Both the position numbers and the translations under genes were made by a program. A stretch of DNA of 8,969 nucleotides, taken from Chloroflexota bacterium. GTDB lineage: Bacteria; Chloroflexota; Chloroflexia; JAMDCE01. The stretch covers positions 1-8,969 of the forward strand of contig JAMDCE010000205.1 of assembly GCA_023489135.1 (NCBI GenBank). The letters run 5' to 3'. The notes beneath the pieces were generated by a model. That model was not told the DNA's origin, did not search any database, and saw only the letters and a list, made by a program, of their open reading frames with translations. Positions 1-6,730 of the stretch are shown piece by piece (the first letter of the stretch is position 1; every line of letters starts with the position of its first letter).

Positions 1-16
1 TGACGCTGTGTGTCAT
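1..16 (-). CDS. Possible start of next gene (isocitrate/isopropylmalate dehydrogenase-like?), partial
   Basis: Downstream of the small subunit stop on the minus strand there is an ATG (14-16) preceded by AAGG about 10 bases upstream. It reads M-T-H-S-V before the window ends. NAD(P)-dependent isocitrate and isopropylmalate dehydrogenases often begin with a very similar stretch leading into a V-T-L-I-P-G-D-G motif, and such a gene would be a natural partner for the isomerase subunits upstream. Only five codons are visible, so both the existence of the gene and its identity are inference. Confidence 0.3.
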
Positions 17-42
17 ATGGGTCGAGCCTTTCAGCGGTGGAT

Positions 43-600
43 TTACAGGTCGAAATCCCGATGCTTCTTAATATAGGGACCCAGACCGCCCTCGTTGAGG
101 ATCTTGATCATCACATCGGGAATGCGGCCGAAGGTCAGAGTGGTATTCTTGGTCACATCCAGTATGGTCCCAGCGGCCAGATCTACTTCCAAGATGTCGC
201 CTTCGTCGATGGACTCCGTATCGCAGATGAGCACGGGCAGGCCGACGTTAATGGCGTTGCGGAAGAAAATGCGGGCGGCTGATTTGGCCAGCACGGCGCC
301 CACGCCCGCCAACTTGATTATGCGGGGGGCGTGCTCCCGGCTGGAGCCCAGTCCGAAGTTCTTGCCGGCCACCACAAGATCTCCGGGATGGACGCGGGAA
401 GCAAATGAGGGGTCGGCGTCCTCAAGGACGTGTTTGGCCAGCTCCGGGAGATTGCTGCGCAGGTGGAAGAGGCGACCAGGCGCAATATGGTCGGTGGAGA
501 TGTCGTCTCCGAACTTGAAAGCTCTTCCCCTCAATTTGCCAGTCACGCGGTTACCTTTCCCGAGCGCTTGCGATTCGGCCAACTCTGTTTCACCCTCCAT
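43..600 (-). CDS. leuD: Aconitase/3-isopropylmalate dehydratase family small subunit
   Basis: Small (swivel-domain) subunit of a two-subunit Fe-S hydro-lyase that isomerises a hydroxy-tricarboxylate or isopropylmalate through dehydration and rehydration in the cytoplasm. At 185 residues it is slightly longer than the usual 160-170 of the archaeal-type LeuD/HacB group because of about 22 extra N-terminal residues. Family motifs are GDDISTDHIAPGR (31-43), GKNFGLGSSREHAPR (79-93) and ARIFFRNAINVGLPVL (109-124). The ATG directly follows the large-subunit stop (TAA-ATG), which points to coupled translation; a GTG at 544-546 is an alternative start that would give the usual length. The substrate loop reads HLRS (46-49). 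In characterised methanogen enzymes, Arg in this loop (YLRT) marks homoaconitase and a hydrophobic residue (YLV-) marks isopropylmalate isomerase. Family is certain; substrate is open among isopropylmalate, homocitrate and citrate. Confidence 0.9.
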   Translation of the reverse strand: MEGETELAESQALGKGNRVTGKLRGRAFKFGDDISTDHIAPGRLFHLRSNLPELAKHVLEDADPSFASRVHPGDLVVAGKNFGLGSSREHAPRIIKLAGVGAVLAKSAARIFFRNAINVGLPVLICDTESIDEGDILEVDLAAGTILDVTKNTTLTFGRIPDVMIKILNEGGLGPYIKKHRDFDL

Positions 601-1855
601 TTAGAGCATTTCTCTGGGGTCGGTGATTTCTCCCGTTACGGCCGAAGCGGCCGCCGTGGCCGGGCTGGCCAGATAGATAAAGCCCTCGGGGTTGCCCATC
701 CGCCCTTTGAAGTTGCGATTCGCCGTGGAGAGGCAGACTTCTCCCGTACCAAGGACTCCTTGATGGACCCCCACGCAGGCGGCGCAACCGGGCGGGTCAA
801 TCACCGCTCCGAACTCTACGAAGGTCTCCAGGTAGCCCAGCCTGATGGCCTCAAGAAGGATCCGACGTGAAGCGGGGGTGATAATGACGCGGGTGTCAGG
901 GTGGCGCTTCTTGCCCTTCAATATGGAAGCAGCGATCGCCAGGTCATCGATCCGACCATTGGTGCAGGTGCCAATAAAGACCTGCTGTATCTTCGCGCCC
1001 TTCAGGTCCTTGGCCAGAGCGACGTTATCGACGCGATGTGGCTTAGCCACAGTAGGCTCCAATTTGGAAACGTCGATTCCTATGACCCGCTCGTAGACGG
1101 CGTCGGAATCGGGTTTCATCTCTCGATACTTATCGCCCCGTCCGCGCTCTTCCAGATATTGCCTGGTCGTTTCGTCTGACGCCACCAGGCCTACTTTGGC
1201 CCCGGCTTCCACGGCCATGTTAGCCAGCGTAAACCGTTCGGACATGCTCATCTTGTCGACAGTCTCTCCGCCATACTCCAGAGCCTTGTAGGTGGCGCCA
1301 TCGGCTCCGATAAGCCCGATAAGGTGAAGGATGAAATCCTTGGCGTAGACCCCTTTAGGAAAACTCCCGCGCGCGTTAATGCGGAAGGTCTCGGGGACGC
1401 GGAACCAGGTGCGGCCCAGAGCCAGGCCTATGGCGACGTCGCTGGACCCCATTCCCGTGGCGAAGGCGCAGAGCCCCCCCCGCGGTGACGGTGTGGGAGT
1501 CGGCCCCGATAACCACGTCGCCGGGGTTGGCGAAATCTTCGGCAATCAACTGGTGGCAGATTCCCTCGCCGACTTCGGACAGGTGGATGCCGGTCTTGCG
1601 AGCGAAGTTGCGAAGGGTAATGTGGTCGTCGCTGAGCTCCTTCCGGGGGCTGGGCGCGGCGTGGTCCAGGAAGAAGACGGTCCGCTCAGGATTGGCCGCG
1701 GTCTCTATTCCGATCTCCTGAAGTTCGCGCACGGCCAGGGGCGCTGTTCCATCCTGGGCCAGGGCAACGTCCACTTTGGCGATGACAAGGTCACCTTGCC
1801 TGGCCTCGGTGCCGGATTTCTCGCTGAGGACCTTCTCCGCCAGAGTCTTGCCCAC
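601..1855 (-). CDS. leuC: Aconitase/3-isopropylmalate dehydratase family large subunit, frame broken by one extra base
   Basis: Catalytic [4Fe-4S] subunit partnering the 43-600 gene. It starts at GTG 1853-1855 (upstream in-frame stop at 1877-1879, GAGGA about 8 bases before the GTG). The first frame runs to G-A-D-S-H-T-V-T-A-G-G at about residue 127, where eight Gs (minus strand of 1474-1481) shift the frame. The second frame continues exactly as the family expects (L-C-A-F-A-T-G-M-G-S-S-D). With seven Gs the gene encodes 417 residues, the normal length for archaeal-type LeuC/HacA. Cluster cysteines are present in IGTCTNG (about C297) and GCAAC (about C357 and C360). The C-terminal motif NRNFKGRMGNPEGFIYLASP is intact. 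Everything outside the G run is conserved, so a sequencing or assembly indel, or a very recent mutation, is more likely than an old pseudogene. As written, translation would give a truncated protein of 159 residues. Confidence 0.9.
1474..1481 (-). other. Frameshift site: run of eight Gs in the large subunit gene
   Basis: The plus strand has eight consecutive Cs here. The conserved A-G-G-L reading on the minus strand needs only seven Gs. This is the exact point where similarity to the LeuC/HacA family passes from one reading frame to the next. Confidence 0.85.
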
Positions 1856-1938
1856 GGTCTTCTTCCTCGCCCTATTCTATCATTACCGCTCTGCGTCGCT
1901 CCAAGCTATTGACTGCTCTTTGCGGCAGCGGCGGCCAT

Positions 1939-1968
1939 AGTATATCAGAAATTAGACCCTGAACCCAA
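1939..1968 (-). promoter_or_regulatory. Candidate sigma70 promoter for the isomerase genes
   Basis: On the minus strand, TTGGGT (1963-1968) and TATACT (1939-1944) are separated by 18 bases, about 84 bases upstream of the large-subunit GTG. The -10 matches consensus at 5 of 6 positions and the -35 at about 3 of 6. A weaker alternative -10 (TAGAAT) lies at about 1873-1878. Confidence 0.4.
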
Positions 1969-1994
1969 CCCGTGACCGGGACTATTCGCCGGCG

Positions 1995-2039
1995 CGGGCA
2001 CGGAATTGACGGGTGCCCGGGACCCACAGTTGCGCTGTG
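1995..2039. repeat. Two adjacent small inverted repeats
   Basis: CGGGCAC (1995-2001) is complementary to GTGCCCG (2013-2019) across an 11-base loop. CACAG (2025-2029) is complementary to CTGTG (2035-2039) across a 5-base loop. They lie just upstream of the candidate isomerase promoter on the minus strand and could be operator-like or incidental. No T-tract follows them on either strand. Confidence 0.35.
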
Positions 2040-2204
2040 AGGCTAAGGTTTGGTAGAGGCGAAGCACGCGCTACGAGTTTGGACCCAGTTGGCGCAGGCC
2101 TGGCAAGGGTTGGCTATGGGCGTGAATCTAGGTCTGGTTACAGCGGACGCTTCGCCCCTGCTGCAGTGAGGTTAAACATGTCTGCCTGGCCCCGCCGCAA
2201 GAGT

Positions 2205-2228
2205 AGGGGCGACCGGCCGGTCGCCCCT
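2205..2228. repeat. Perfect 24-bp palindrome, REP-like
   Basis: The half-site AGGGGCGACCGG is followed immediately by its exact reverse complement, with no spacer. Palindromes of this GGGGCGACC type recur as short interspersed intergenic repeats in many environmental genomes, which is the main reason to call it REP-like. Only one copy is visible here, so repetition in the genome is inference. It sits between two same-direction transcription units and could also act in termination or mRNA stability. Confidence 0.6.
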
Positions 2229-2286
2229 GGAACCCCTTCCCGAGTAATCAATCAAACTAGATGCTCAACCACCAGTCAATTTCTAA

Positions 2287-2316
2287 ACGTGGTCTTGCTT
2301 AGCCCTAAGACCACGT
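2287..2316 (-). terminator. Hairpin downstream of the malic enzyme-fumarase operon
   Basis: ACGTGGTCTT (2287-2296) pairs perfectly with AAGACCACGT (2307-2316) around a 10-base loop, starting about 45 bases past the fumarase beta stop in the direction of transcription. On the minus strand only three Ts follow the stem, so this is a weak intrinsic terminator at best; it could instead be a 3'-end stabiliser. The right arm is also part of a 12-bp palindrome, GACCACGTGGTC (2309-2320), giving three half-sites of ACGTGGTC in 34 bases. Confidence 0.45.
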
Positions 2317-2361
2317 GGTCAATTGGCCCAAATGAAGAGGGCCTGGGGCCCGGTCCCTTTC

Positions 2362-2916
2362 TCAGGCAACGGTGCGGTACTGCGCCTTCCCCGTTTCGTA
2401 GGCATCCCCACCGTAGATGTCGTTCACCACGATAAGGGGGAGATTCTCCACTTCCAAACGAAGAAGAGCCTCCGGACCCAGGTCGCCGTAGGCGACAACC
2501 TCGGCCGATTTGATCGCTCTGGACATAAGCGCTCCGGCGCCCCCCACCCCAGCGAAGTAGACCGCCCCGTAGGTCTTCATCGCCTCCTTTACGGCCGCCG
2601 CTCGCGCTCCTTTGCCGATCATCCCCTTCAGCCCTTCCGCCATCAGCCTCGGAGCGTAGGCATCCATGCGGCCGGCCGTGGTTGGCCCGGCCGAGCCGAT
2701 CACCTGGCCTGGTTTGGCCGGCGAGGGCCCCATGTAGTAGATGATCTGCCCTTTGACGTCGAAAGGCAGTGGTTCGCCTCGATCCAACGCCTCGACCATA
2801 CGCTTGTGGGCCGCATCGCGGCCAACGTAGATAACGCCGGTAATAGAAACCTCATCCCCTGCCTTAAACTCGGCGATGTCTTGTTCTGTGAGGGGAGGGG
2901 TGATTCGGTTAACCAT
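2362..2916 (-). CDS. Class I fumarate hydratase (or tartrate dehydratase-type), beta subunit
   Basis: C-terminal-domain subunit of the oxygen-sensitive two-subunit hydro-lyase that interconverts fumarate and L-malate. At 184 residues it has the usual length for the stand-alone FumA C-terminus/TtdB family. Motifs in order are VGRDAAHKR (31-39), YYMGPSPA (60-67), GSAGPTTAGRMD (74-85, substrate-binding segment), GKG (101-103), GGAGAL (125-130) and VNDIYGGD (164-171). The ATG is preceded by AAGGAG at 5 bases. It lies 54 bases after the alpha subunit gene in the same operon. TtdB of L-tartrate dehydratase is close in sequence, but the malic enzyme in the operon favours fumarate/malate. Confidence 0.9.
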   Translation of the reverse strand: MVNRITPPLTEQDIAEFKAGDEVSITGVIYVGRDAAHKRMVEALDRGEPLPFDVKGQIIYYMGPSPAKPGQVIGSAGPTTAGRMDAYAPRLMAEGLKGMIGKGARAAAVKEAMKTYGAVYFAGVGGAGALMSRAIKSAEVVAYGDLGPEALLRLEVENLPLIVVNDIYGGDAYETGKAQYRTVA

Positions 2917-2970
2917 GTCCTCTCCTTAATCTAATGGTTGCCGCAGACAAGCTCGGTCCATACGAGCGGG

Positions 2971-3819
2971 CTAGAGCTCGGCCGATTCTTGCCTGGCGCT
3001 GTGGCACTGCAAATTAACGGCGACGGGCAGACTCGCGATGTGAGAAGGGAAAGTCTCAATGTGCACGTCTAGCGCCGTCACCCGTCCGCCCAGACCTTGC
3101 GGGCCTATGCCGAGACCATTGATGAGGTTCAACAACTCCACTTCCAGGTCCGCTATCTTCGGATCGGAATTCCTCTCTCCAACCTTCCGGAGAAGAGCTC
3201 TCTTGGCCAGATACATCGTCTTGTCGGAGGTTCCACCAACGCCGACTCCCACTATAACCGGGGGGCAGGGATTAGGGCCGGCTTGATCGACGGTTTGGAC
3301 GATAAACTTCTTCACTCCTTCGACCCCATCCGAAGGCTTCAGCATAGCCAAGCGGGTCATGTTTTCACTGCCGCCACCTTTGGGCAGAACGGTGATTCTT
3401 AGCTTATCTCCGGGTACGATCTCCGTATGAATCACGGCCGGCGTGTTGTCCTTGGTGTTGGTTCGGGCAAACAAGGGATCCTGCACCACAGACTTGCGCA
3501 GGTATCCTTCGGTATAACCACGTCTCACTCCCTCGTTGATCGCCCCTTCCAGGTCGCCGCCGACGATATGGGCGTCCTGGCCAACTTCCAGATATACGAC
3601 AGTAACGCCAGTGTCCTGGCAGAGAGGAATAGCTTCTCTCTCGGCTATGGCCGCGTTGTCCAGCAACTGCTGGAGAACGCTTTTGCCGGCCGGTGACACC
3701 TCGTCTTCCTTGCTCTGGCGGATGGCCTCGAGGACATCTTCGGGCAGGAAGAGACAGGCGTCCTGGCACAGGCGAGAGACCACCTCGGAAATCTGGGAGG
3801 CCTGGATATCTCTGACCAC
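2971..3819 (-). CDS. Class I fumarate hydratase (or tartrate dehydratase-type), alpha subunit
   Basis: Fe-S subunit (282 residues, typical for the FumA N-terminus/TtdA family) that works with the beta subunit to hydrate fumarate to malate. The three expected cluster cysteines are visible: C67 in PLCQDTG, C185 in NPCPP and C272 in LQCHSARQ. Other family motifs are [11 protein letters not shown] (121-131), PKGGGSENM (146-154) and GVGGTSDK (193-200). It starts with GTG (3817-3819), whose G is also the last base of the malic enzyme TAG stop; AGGAG lies 9 bases upstream inside the preceding gene. The one-base overlap implies translational coupling. The [4Fe-4S] cluster of this class is oxygen-labile, which hints at an anaerobic or low-oxygen lifestyle. 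Tartrate dehydratase is the main alternative. Confidence 0.92.
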   Translation of the reverse strand: MVRDIQASQISEVVSRLCQDACLFLPEDVLEAIRQSKEDEVSPAGKSVLQQLLDNAAIAEREAIPLCQDTGVTVVYLEVGQDAHIVGGDLEGAINEGVRRGYTEGYLRKSVVQDPLFARTNTKDNTPAVIHTEIVPGDKLRITVLPKGGGSENMTRLAMLKPSDGVEGVKKFIVQTVDQAGPNPCPPVIVGVGVGGTSDKTMYLAKRALLRKVGERNSDPKIADLEVELLNLINGLGIGPQGLGGRVTALDVHIETFPSHIASLPVAVNLQCHSARQESAEL

Positions 3820-5057
3820 TATTCTTCACTCCTTTGATTCTTCAGCAACTGCCTGGTATGCTCGGCCACCTCTGCTCCGGTCATGGGTTTGCGCGCCACT
3901 CCGCTGGCTGCGGCCGCTTCGGCCACGGCCGAGGCGACGGCCGGGGCAATCCGCAAATCGAAAGCTCTGGGGATGAAGTAATCTTCGGTCAATTCCTCGG
4001 GTGCCACCAAGTCGGCAAGGGCGCGAGCCGCGGCGATCTTCATTTCTTCGTTGATGTCGGTGGCCCGCACATCCAGCGCGCCGCGGAAAATGCCAGGAAA
4101 GCCCAGAACGTTATTTACCTGGTTGGGGAAATCCGATCTTCCGGTGGCCACGATTCTGGCGCCGCCGGCCTTGGCCTCCTCGGGAAGAATCTCCGGCACC
4201 GGGTTGGCCATGGCGAAGACGATGGGGTTTTTGGCCATTGTGGCGATCATCTCGGCGGACACCACTTTAGCCGAGGACACGCCGATGAAGACGTTCTTGC
4301 CACGCATCGCGTCGGCCAGAGCGCCCTTCTCGTTGTCGCGGTTGGTAAGGTTGGCGATCTCTTCTTTGCTGGGATTCAGATCGCCTCGTCCCCGGTAGAT
4401 GATGCCTTTTCGGTCGCACAGCACGGCGCTTCCTACACCCATGGAAAGGAGAAGCTTGGTGATGGCTACAGCCGCGGCGCCAGCGCCGTTGACGACTACG
4501 TTGAGGTCGGACATTTTGCGCCCGGTGAGCTTAAGGGCGTTGAAAAGGCCGGAGGACACGACGACGGCGGTGCCGTGTTGATCGTCGTGGAAGATCGGCA
4601 TCTTCGTCTTCTTTTTGAGCTCACTCTCGACGTAGAAGCAGTTGGGAGCGGCGATGTCCTCCAGATTAATGCCTCCGAAGGTCGGCTCGAGCACCTGCAC
4701 GGTGCGGATGATCTCATCCGGGTCCTGAGTGTCCAGGCAGATAGGGAAGGCGTCGACGCCGGCGAAGGCTTTGAACAAGACCGACTTTCCCTCCATTACC
4801 GGCATCGCGGCGCGTCCGCCAATATTTCCCAGACCCAGCACCGCCGACCCGTCGGAAACAACGGCGACCATGTTCCAGCGCGAGGTATAGATGTCCAGGA
4901 GTTCGGGGTCGCGAGCAATCTCCTTGCAGGGTTCGGCCACCCCAGGCGTATAGGCGACGCTCAGGTCGTGGGCGTTGTTAACTGCGACCTTGCTCCCAAC
5001 GTAGATCTTGCCGCGTTTCTCTCGGTGAAGCACCAATGCTTCTTCTTGCAGCGACAT
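3819..5057 (-). CDS. Malic enzyme, NAD(P)-dependent (small bacterial type)
   Basis: Oxidative decarboxylation of L-malate to pyruvate and CO2 with reduction of NAD(P), in the cytosol. At 412 residues it matches the short bacterial/archaeal malic enzymes that lack the phosphotransacetylase-like domain of MaeB. Visible motifs are SVAYTPGVAEPC (33-44), VSDGSAVLGLGNIGG (67-81), the Lys of MEGKS (K91), metal-site NLEDIAAPNCF (131-141) and HDDQHGTA (157-164), dinucleotide-binding NGAGAAA (190-196), NPVPEI (285-290) and TGRSDFPNQVNN (305-316). An Asp after the second strand (LCD, D215) suggests preference for NAD over NADP; this is inference. AGGAG lies about 6 bases before the ATG. First gene of the operon with both fumarase subunits, so the unit links fumarate, malate and pyruvate. 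Confidence 0.95.
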   Translation of the reverse strand: MSLQEEALVLHREKRGKIYVGSKVAVNNAHDLSVAYTPGVAEPCKEIARDPELLDIYTSRWNMVAVVSDGSAVLGLGNIGGRAAMPVMEGKSVLFKAFAGVDAFPICLDTQDPDEIIRTVQVLEPTFGGINLEDIAAPNCFYVESELKKKTKMPIFHDDQHGTAVVVSSGLFNALKLTGRKMSDLNVVVNGAGAAAVAITKLLLSMGVGSAVLCDRKGIIYRGRGDLNPSKEEIANLTNRDNEKGALADAMRGKNVFIGVSSAKVVSAEMIATMAKNPIVFAMANPVPEILPEEAKAGGARIVATGRSDFPNQVNNVLGFPGIFRGALDVRATDINEEMKIAAARALADLVAPEELTEDYFIPRAFDLRIAPAVASAVAEAAAASGVARKPMTGAEVAEHTRQLLKNQRSEE

Positions 5058-5104
5058 TACCGTCTCCTTTCGTAGCTCTCGTCACTTGAATTGGGACGCT
5101 GTTA

Positions 5105-5133
5105 AGAATATGACAAAAAATGAAGCCTGGCAA
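5105..5133 (-). promoter_or_regulatory. Promoter of the malic enzyme-fumarase operon
   Basis: On the minus strand, TTGCCA (5128-5133, 5 of 6 consensus) and TATTCT (5105-5110, 4 of 6) are separated by exactly 17 bases. The expected start of transcription is near 5098, about 40 bases before the malic enzyme ATG. Confidence 0.6.
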
Positions 5134-5154
5134 CCCTTGAGCGATGTCAAATCG

Positions 5155-5183
5155 TTGCGTGAGGCATCGGGTAGTGTTATAAT
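5155..5183 (+). promoter_or_regulatory. Promoter of the radical SAM gene
   Basis: TTGCGT (5155-5160) and a perfect TATAAT (5178-5183) are separated by 17 bases. Transcription would start near 5190 and leave a leader of about 120 bases before the chosen ATG. It lies back to back with the leftward promoter, with 21 bases between the two -35 elements. A short inverted repeat, TTGA-6-TCAA (5137-5150), occupies that gap and could be a shared operator, though it is too short to be sure. Confidence 0.6.
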
Positions 5184-5310
5184 TGAAATATCGCGCCACG
5201 CCCTCTCACAATTTAAGCTTCACGTTTCTCTCTGTCGAAGGCGTCCGTCAGTTTCGGTGCGAGCCCCCGGTTCGTTCGATCGTCAGATGTCCGGCGAGAA
5301 CGGAGAACCA

Positions 5311-6603
5311 ATGAGGCTGGAGTTGATCGCGCCCGGGCGTGAAGAGATTATCGGCGATTCAAAGAAGTACACTTCGTTCTCTCCTCCCGTTAATCTGGCC
5401 ATCGTCGCTGCGTTGACCCCCCCAGACTTGGAGATTGGCCTAACCGACGAAAACATCACCGCAATTGATTTTGAAAAGCGCGTTGATCTCGTTGGAATAA
5501 CCTCCACCACTCGCACGGCTAACCGAGCCTATGCGATTGCCGATGCCTACCGGGCGAAAGGAGCCACTGTTGTTCTGGGCGGAATCCACCCGACCGCCTT
5601 GCCCGAAGAAGCCGCCCAGCACGCCGACGCGGTGGTGGTTGGAGAAGCAGAGGAAACGTGGCCCCGGCTCATAGCCGACCTGCGCGAAGGCCAGCTCAAG
5701 CCCTTCTATCGAAGTCACGGCCGGCCTGACCTGGTCGCCCTTCCCCATCCCCGCCGCGATCTTTTTGCCAAGAACGGTTACCTTTTAAGCAATACCGTAT
5801 CTACCACCCGCGGCTGCCCGTTCAACTGCTCTTATTGCTCGGTCAGCACCTTCTTCGGTCGGACGTACCGTTTCCGTCCCGTTGCCGACATAGTGCGCGA
5901 GGCCGAGTGTTTTCGCCAGCGTGCCGTGTTTTTCCTCGACGATAACATTGTGGGCAACCCCCGCCGGGCCAAGGAGCTTTTCCGAGCGCTGATTCCGCTC
6001 AAGCTGAAATGGGCCAGCCAGGGCTCTATCAATATGGCTAAAGACCAGGAGCTGCTTCGGCTAGCCGCGGTCAGTGGCTGCATCGGAATGTTCATCGGGT
6101 TTGAGTCGCTCTCCCCGGACGGCCTGAAATCGGTGGGGAAGAGTGTGAACGCCGTTGAAGAGTACGAGCAGGCAATCCGGAAGATCCACTCCCACGGGAT
6201 ATCCATCGCTGGCGCTTTTATCTTCGGGTTGGATCAGGACGATGAAGACGTTTTCGAGCGCACGGTTCGCTTCGCCCAAAAAGTGAGGCTAGAACTGGCT
6301 CAGTTCAATGTTCTCACGCCGTTCCCAGCCACGGCCCTGCACGAAAGACTTGAAAAAGAAGGCCGCATAACCTCGCGAGACTGGTCCAAATACAACTTGA
6401 GAACAGTGGTCTACGAGCCTAAGCGAATGTCGGCGCAGCGGCTGCAGGAAGGCTTGAACTGGTCCTGGCGGGAGTTCTATTCCTTTCCGTCCATCTGGAG
6501 AAGAGTCGGACCTTTCCACAACAGCCTGGCGATGCTTTGGTACCTGAACGGGCAGTTTCGGACGCACCTGCGCCGGAAGACCAGTTACGCCAATTGGCTC
6601 TAG
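5311..6603 (+). CDS. B12-binding-domain radical SAM protein, substrate unknown
   Basis: Predicted cytosolic radical SAM enzyme of 430 residues. An N-terminal Rossmann-like region of the B12-binding type (about 1-140) includes VVLGGIHPTALPEEA (87-101) and VVVGEAEETW (108-117). A radical SAM core follows, with CxxxCxxC at C169, C173 and C176 (TTRGCPFNCSYC), FFLDDN (207-212) and the later strands GFES (263-266) and GAFIFGLD (301-308). The C-terminal segment (about 360-430), rich in Trp/Arg/Tyr, resembles the DUF4070-type tail of such proteins. I see no DxHxxG cobalamin-ligand motif, so base-off B12 binding is not supported. The start at 5311 is preferred because GGAG (5302-5305) precedes it and similarity begins there; the frame stays open back to 5086, and an ATG at 5287 lacks a good ribosome site. 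It stands alone, so no substrate can be read from neighbours. Family members methylate or rearrange lipids, hopanoids and pigments. Confidence 0.88.
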   Translation: MRLELIAPGREEIIGDSKKYTSFSPPVNLAIVAALTPPDLEIGLTDENITAIDFEKRVDLVGITSTTRTANRAYAIADAYRAKGATVVLGGIHPTALPEEAAQHADAVVVGEAEETWPRLIADLREGQLKPFYRSHGRPDLVALPHPRRDLFAKNGYLLSNTVSTTRGCPFNCSYCSVSTFFGRTYRFRPVADIVREAECFRQRAVFFLDDNIVGNPRRAKELFRALIPLKLKWASQGSINMAKDQELLRLAAVSGCIGMFIGFESLSPDGLKSVGKSVNAVEEYEQAIRKIHSHGISIAGAFIFGLDQDDEDVFERTVRFAQKVRLELAQFNVLTPFPATALHERLEKEGRITSRDWSKYNLRTVVYEPKRMSAQRLQEGLNWSWREFYSFPSIWRRVGPFHNSLAMLWYLNGQFRTHLRRKTSYANWL

Positions 6604-6655
6604 CCTTCGATGTCGAAATCTCGGCGGCATTGCGCTCTATCTTTTGAAAGGGCGA

Positions 6656-6730
6656 GGGTTAGAAGGGTTAGGGGTTATGGGTTAAGGCGATAAGAGCGGA
6701 AAGCATTCTAACCCTTAACCCCTATCCCCT
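6656..6730. repeat. GGGTTA repeats with matching inverted arm; likely bidirectional terminator
   Basis: Four GGGTTA units (6656-6661, 6665-6670, 6672-6677, 6679-6684) are followed, after 24 bases, by their complements. The 21-base arm 6664-6684 pairs with 6709-6729 at 18 of 21 positions. The structure lies between two convergent genes and its right arm reaches into the MFS stop codon. Position and symmetry suit termination in both directions, although there is no clear T-tract. Confidence 0.6.

Larger units (their letters stand above)
1856..2361. other. 506-bp intergenic region between fumarase beta and isomerase genes
   Basis: No convincing gene on either strand. It holds, from right to left in the direction of transcription, a hairpin just past the fumarase stop, a 24-bp perfect palindrome, two smaller hairpins (1995-2019 and 2025-2039) and a candidate promoter for the isomerase genes. 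I saw no tRNA T-loop or cloverleaf. Confidence 0.6.

Noticed and set aside
1482..1545. N-terminal 21 or so residues of the second-frame large subunit open frame (MPKISPTP...)
   Set aside because: This part lies upstream of the G8 run in the wrong frame; the family-conserved sequence there is in the other frame, so it is not a real protein start.
1900..2300. Possible tRNA or other structured RNA in the gene-free gap
   Set aside because: Local hairpins exist, but I found no T-loop consensus or cloverleaf on either strand.
2013..2435. Plus-strand open frame of 140 codons in the gap right of the isomerase genes
   Set aside because: It crosses the 24-bp palindrome, the hairpin and the end of the fumarase beta gene, is very Arg/Pro/Ser-rich, and matches no family I know.
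3834..5075. A 413-codon open frame on the plus strand covering the whole malic enzyme gene
   Set aside because: It is an antisense shadow of a GC-rich gene; its translation is Gly/His/Asp-rich with no recognisable motif, while the minus frame is a complete malic enzyme.
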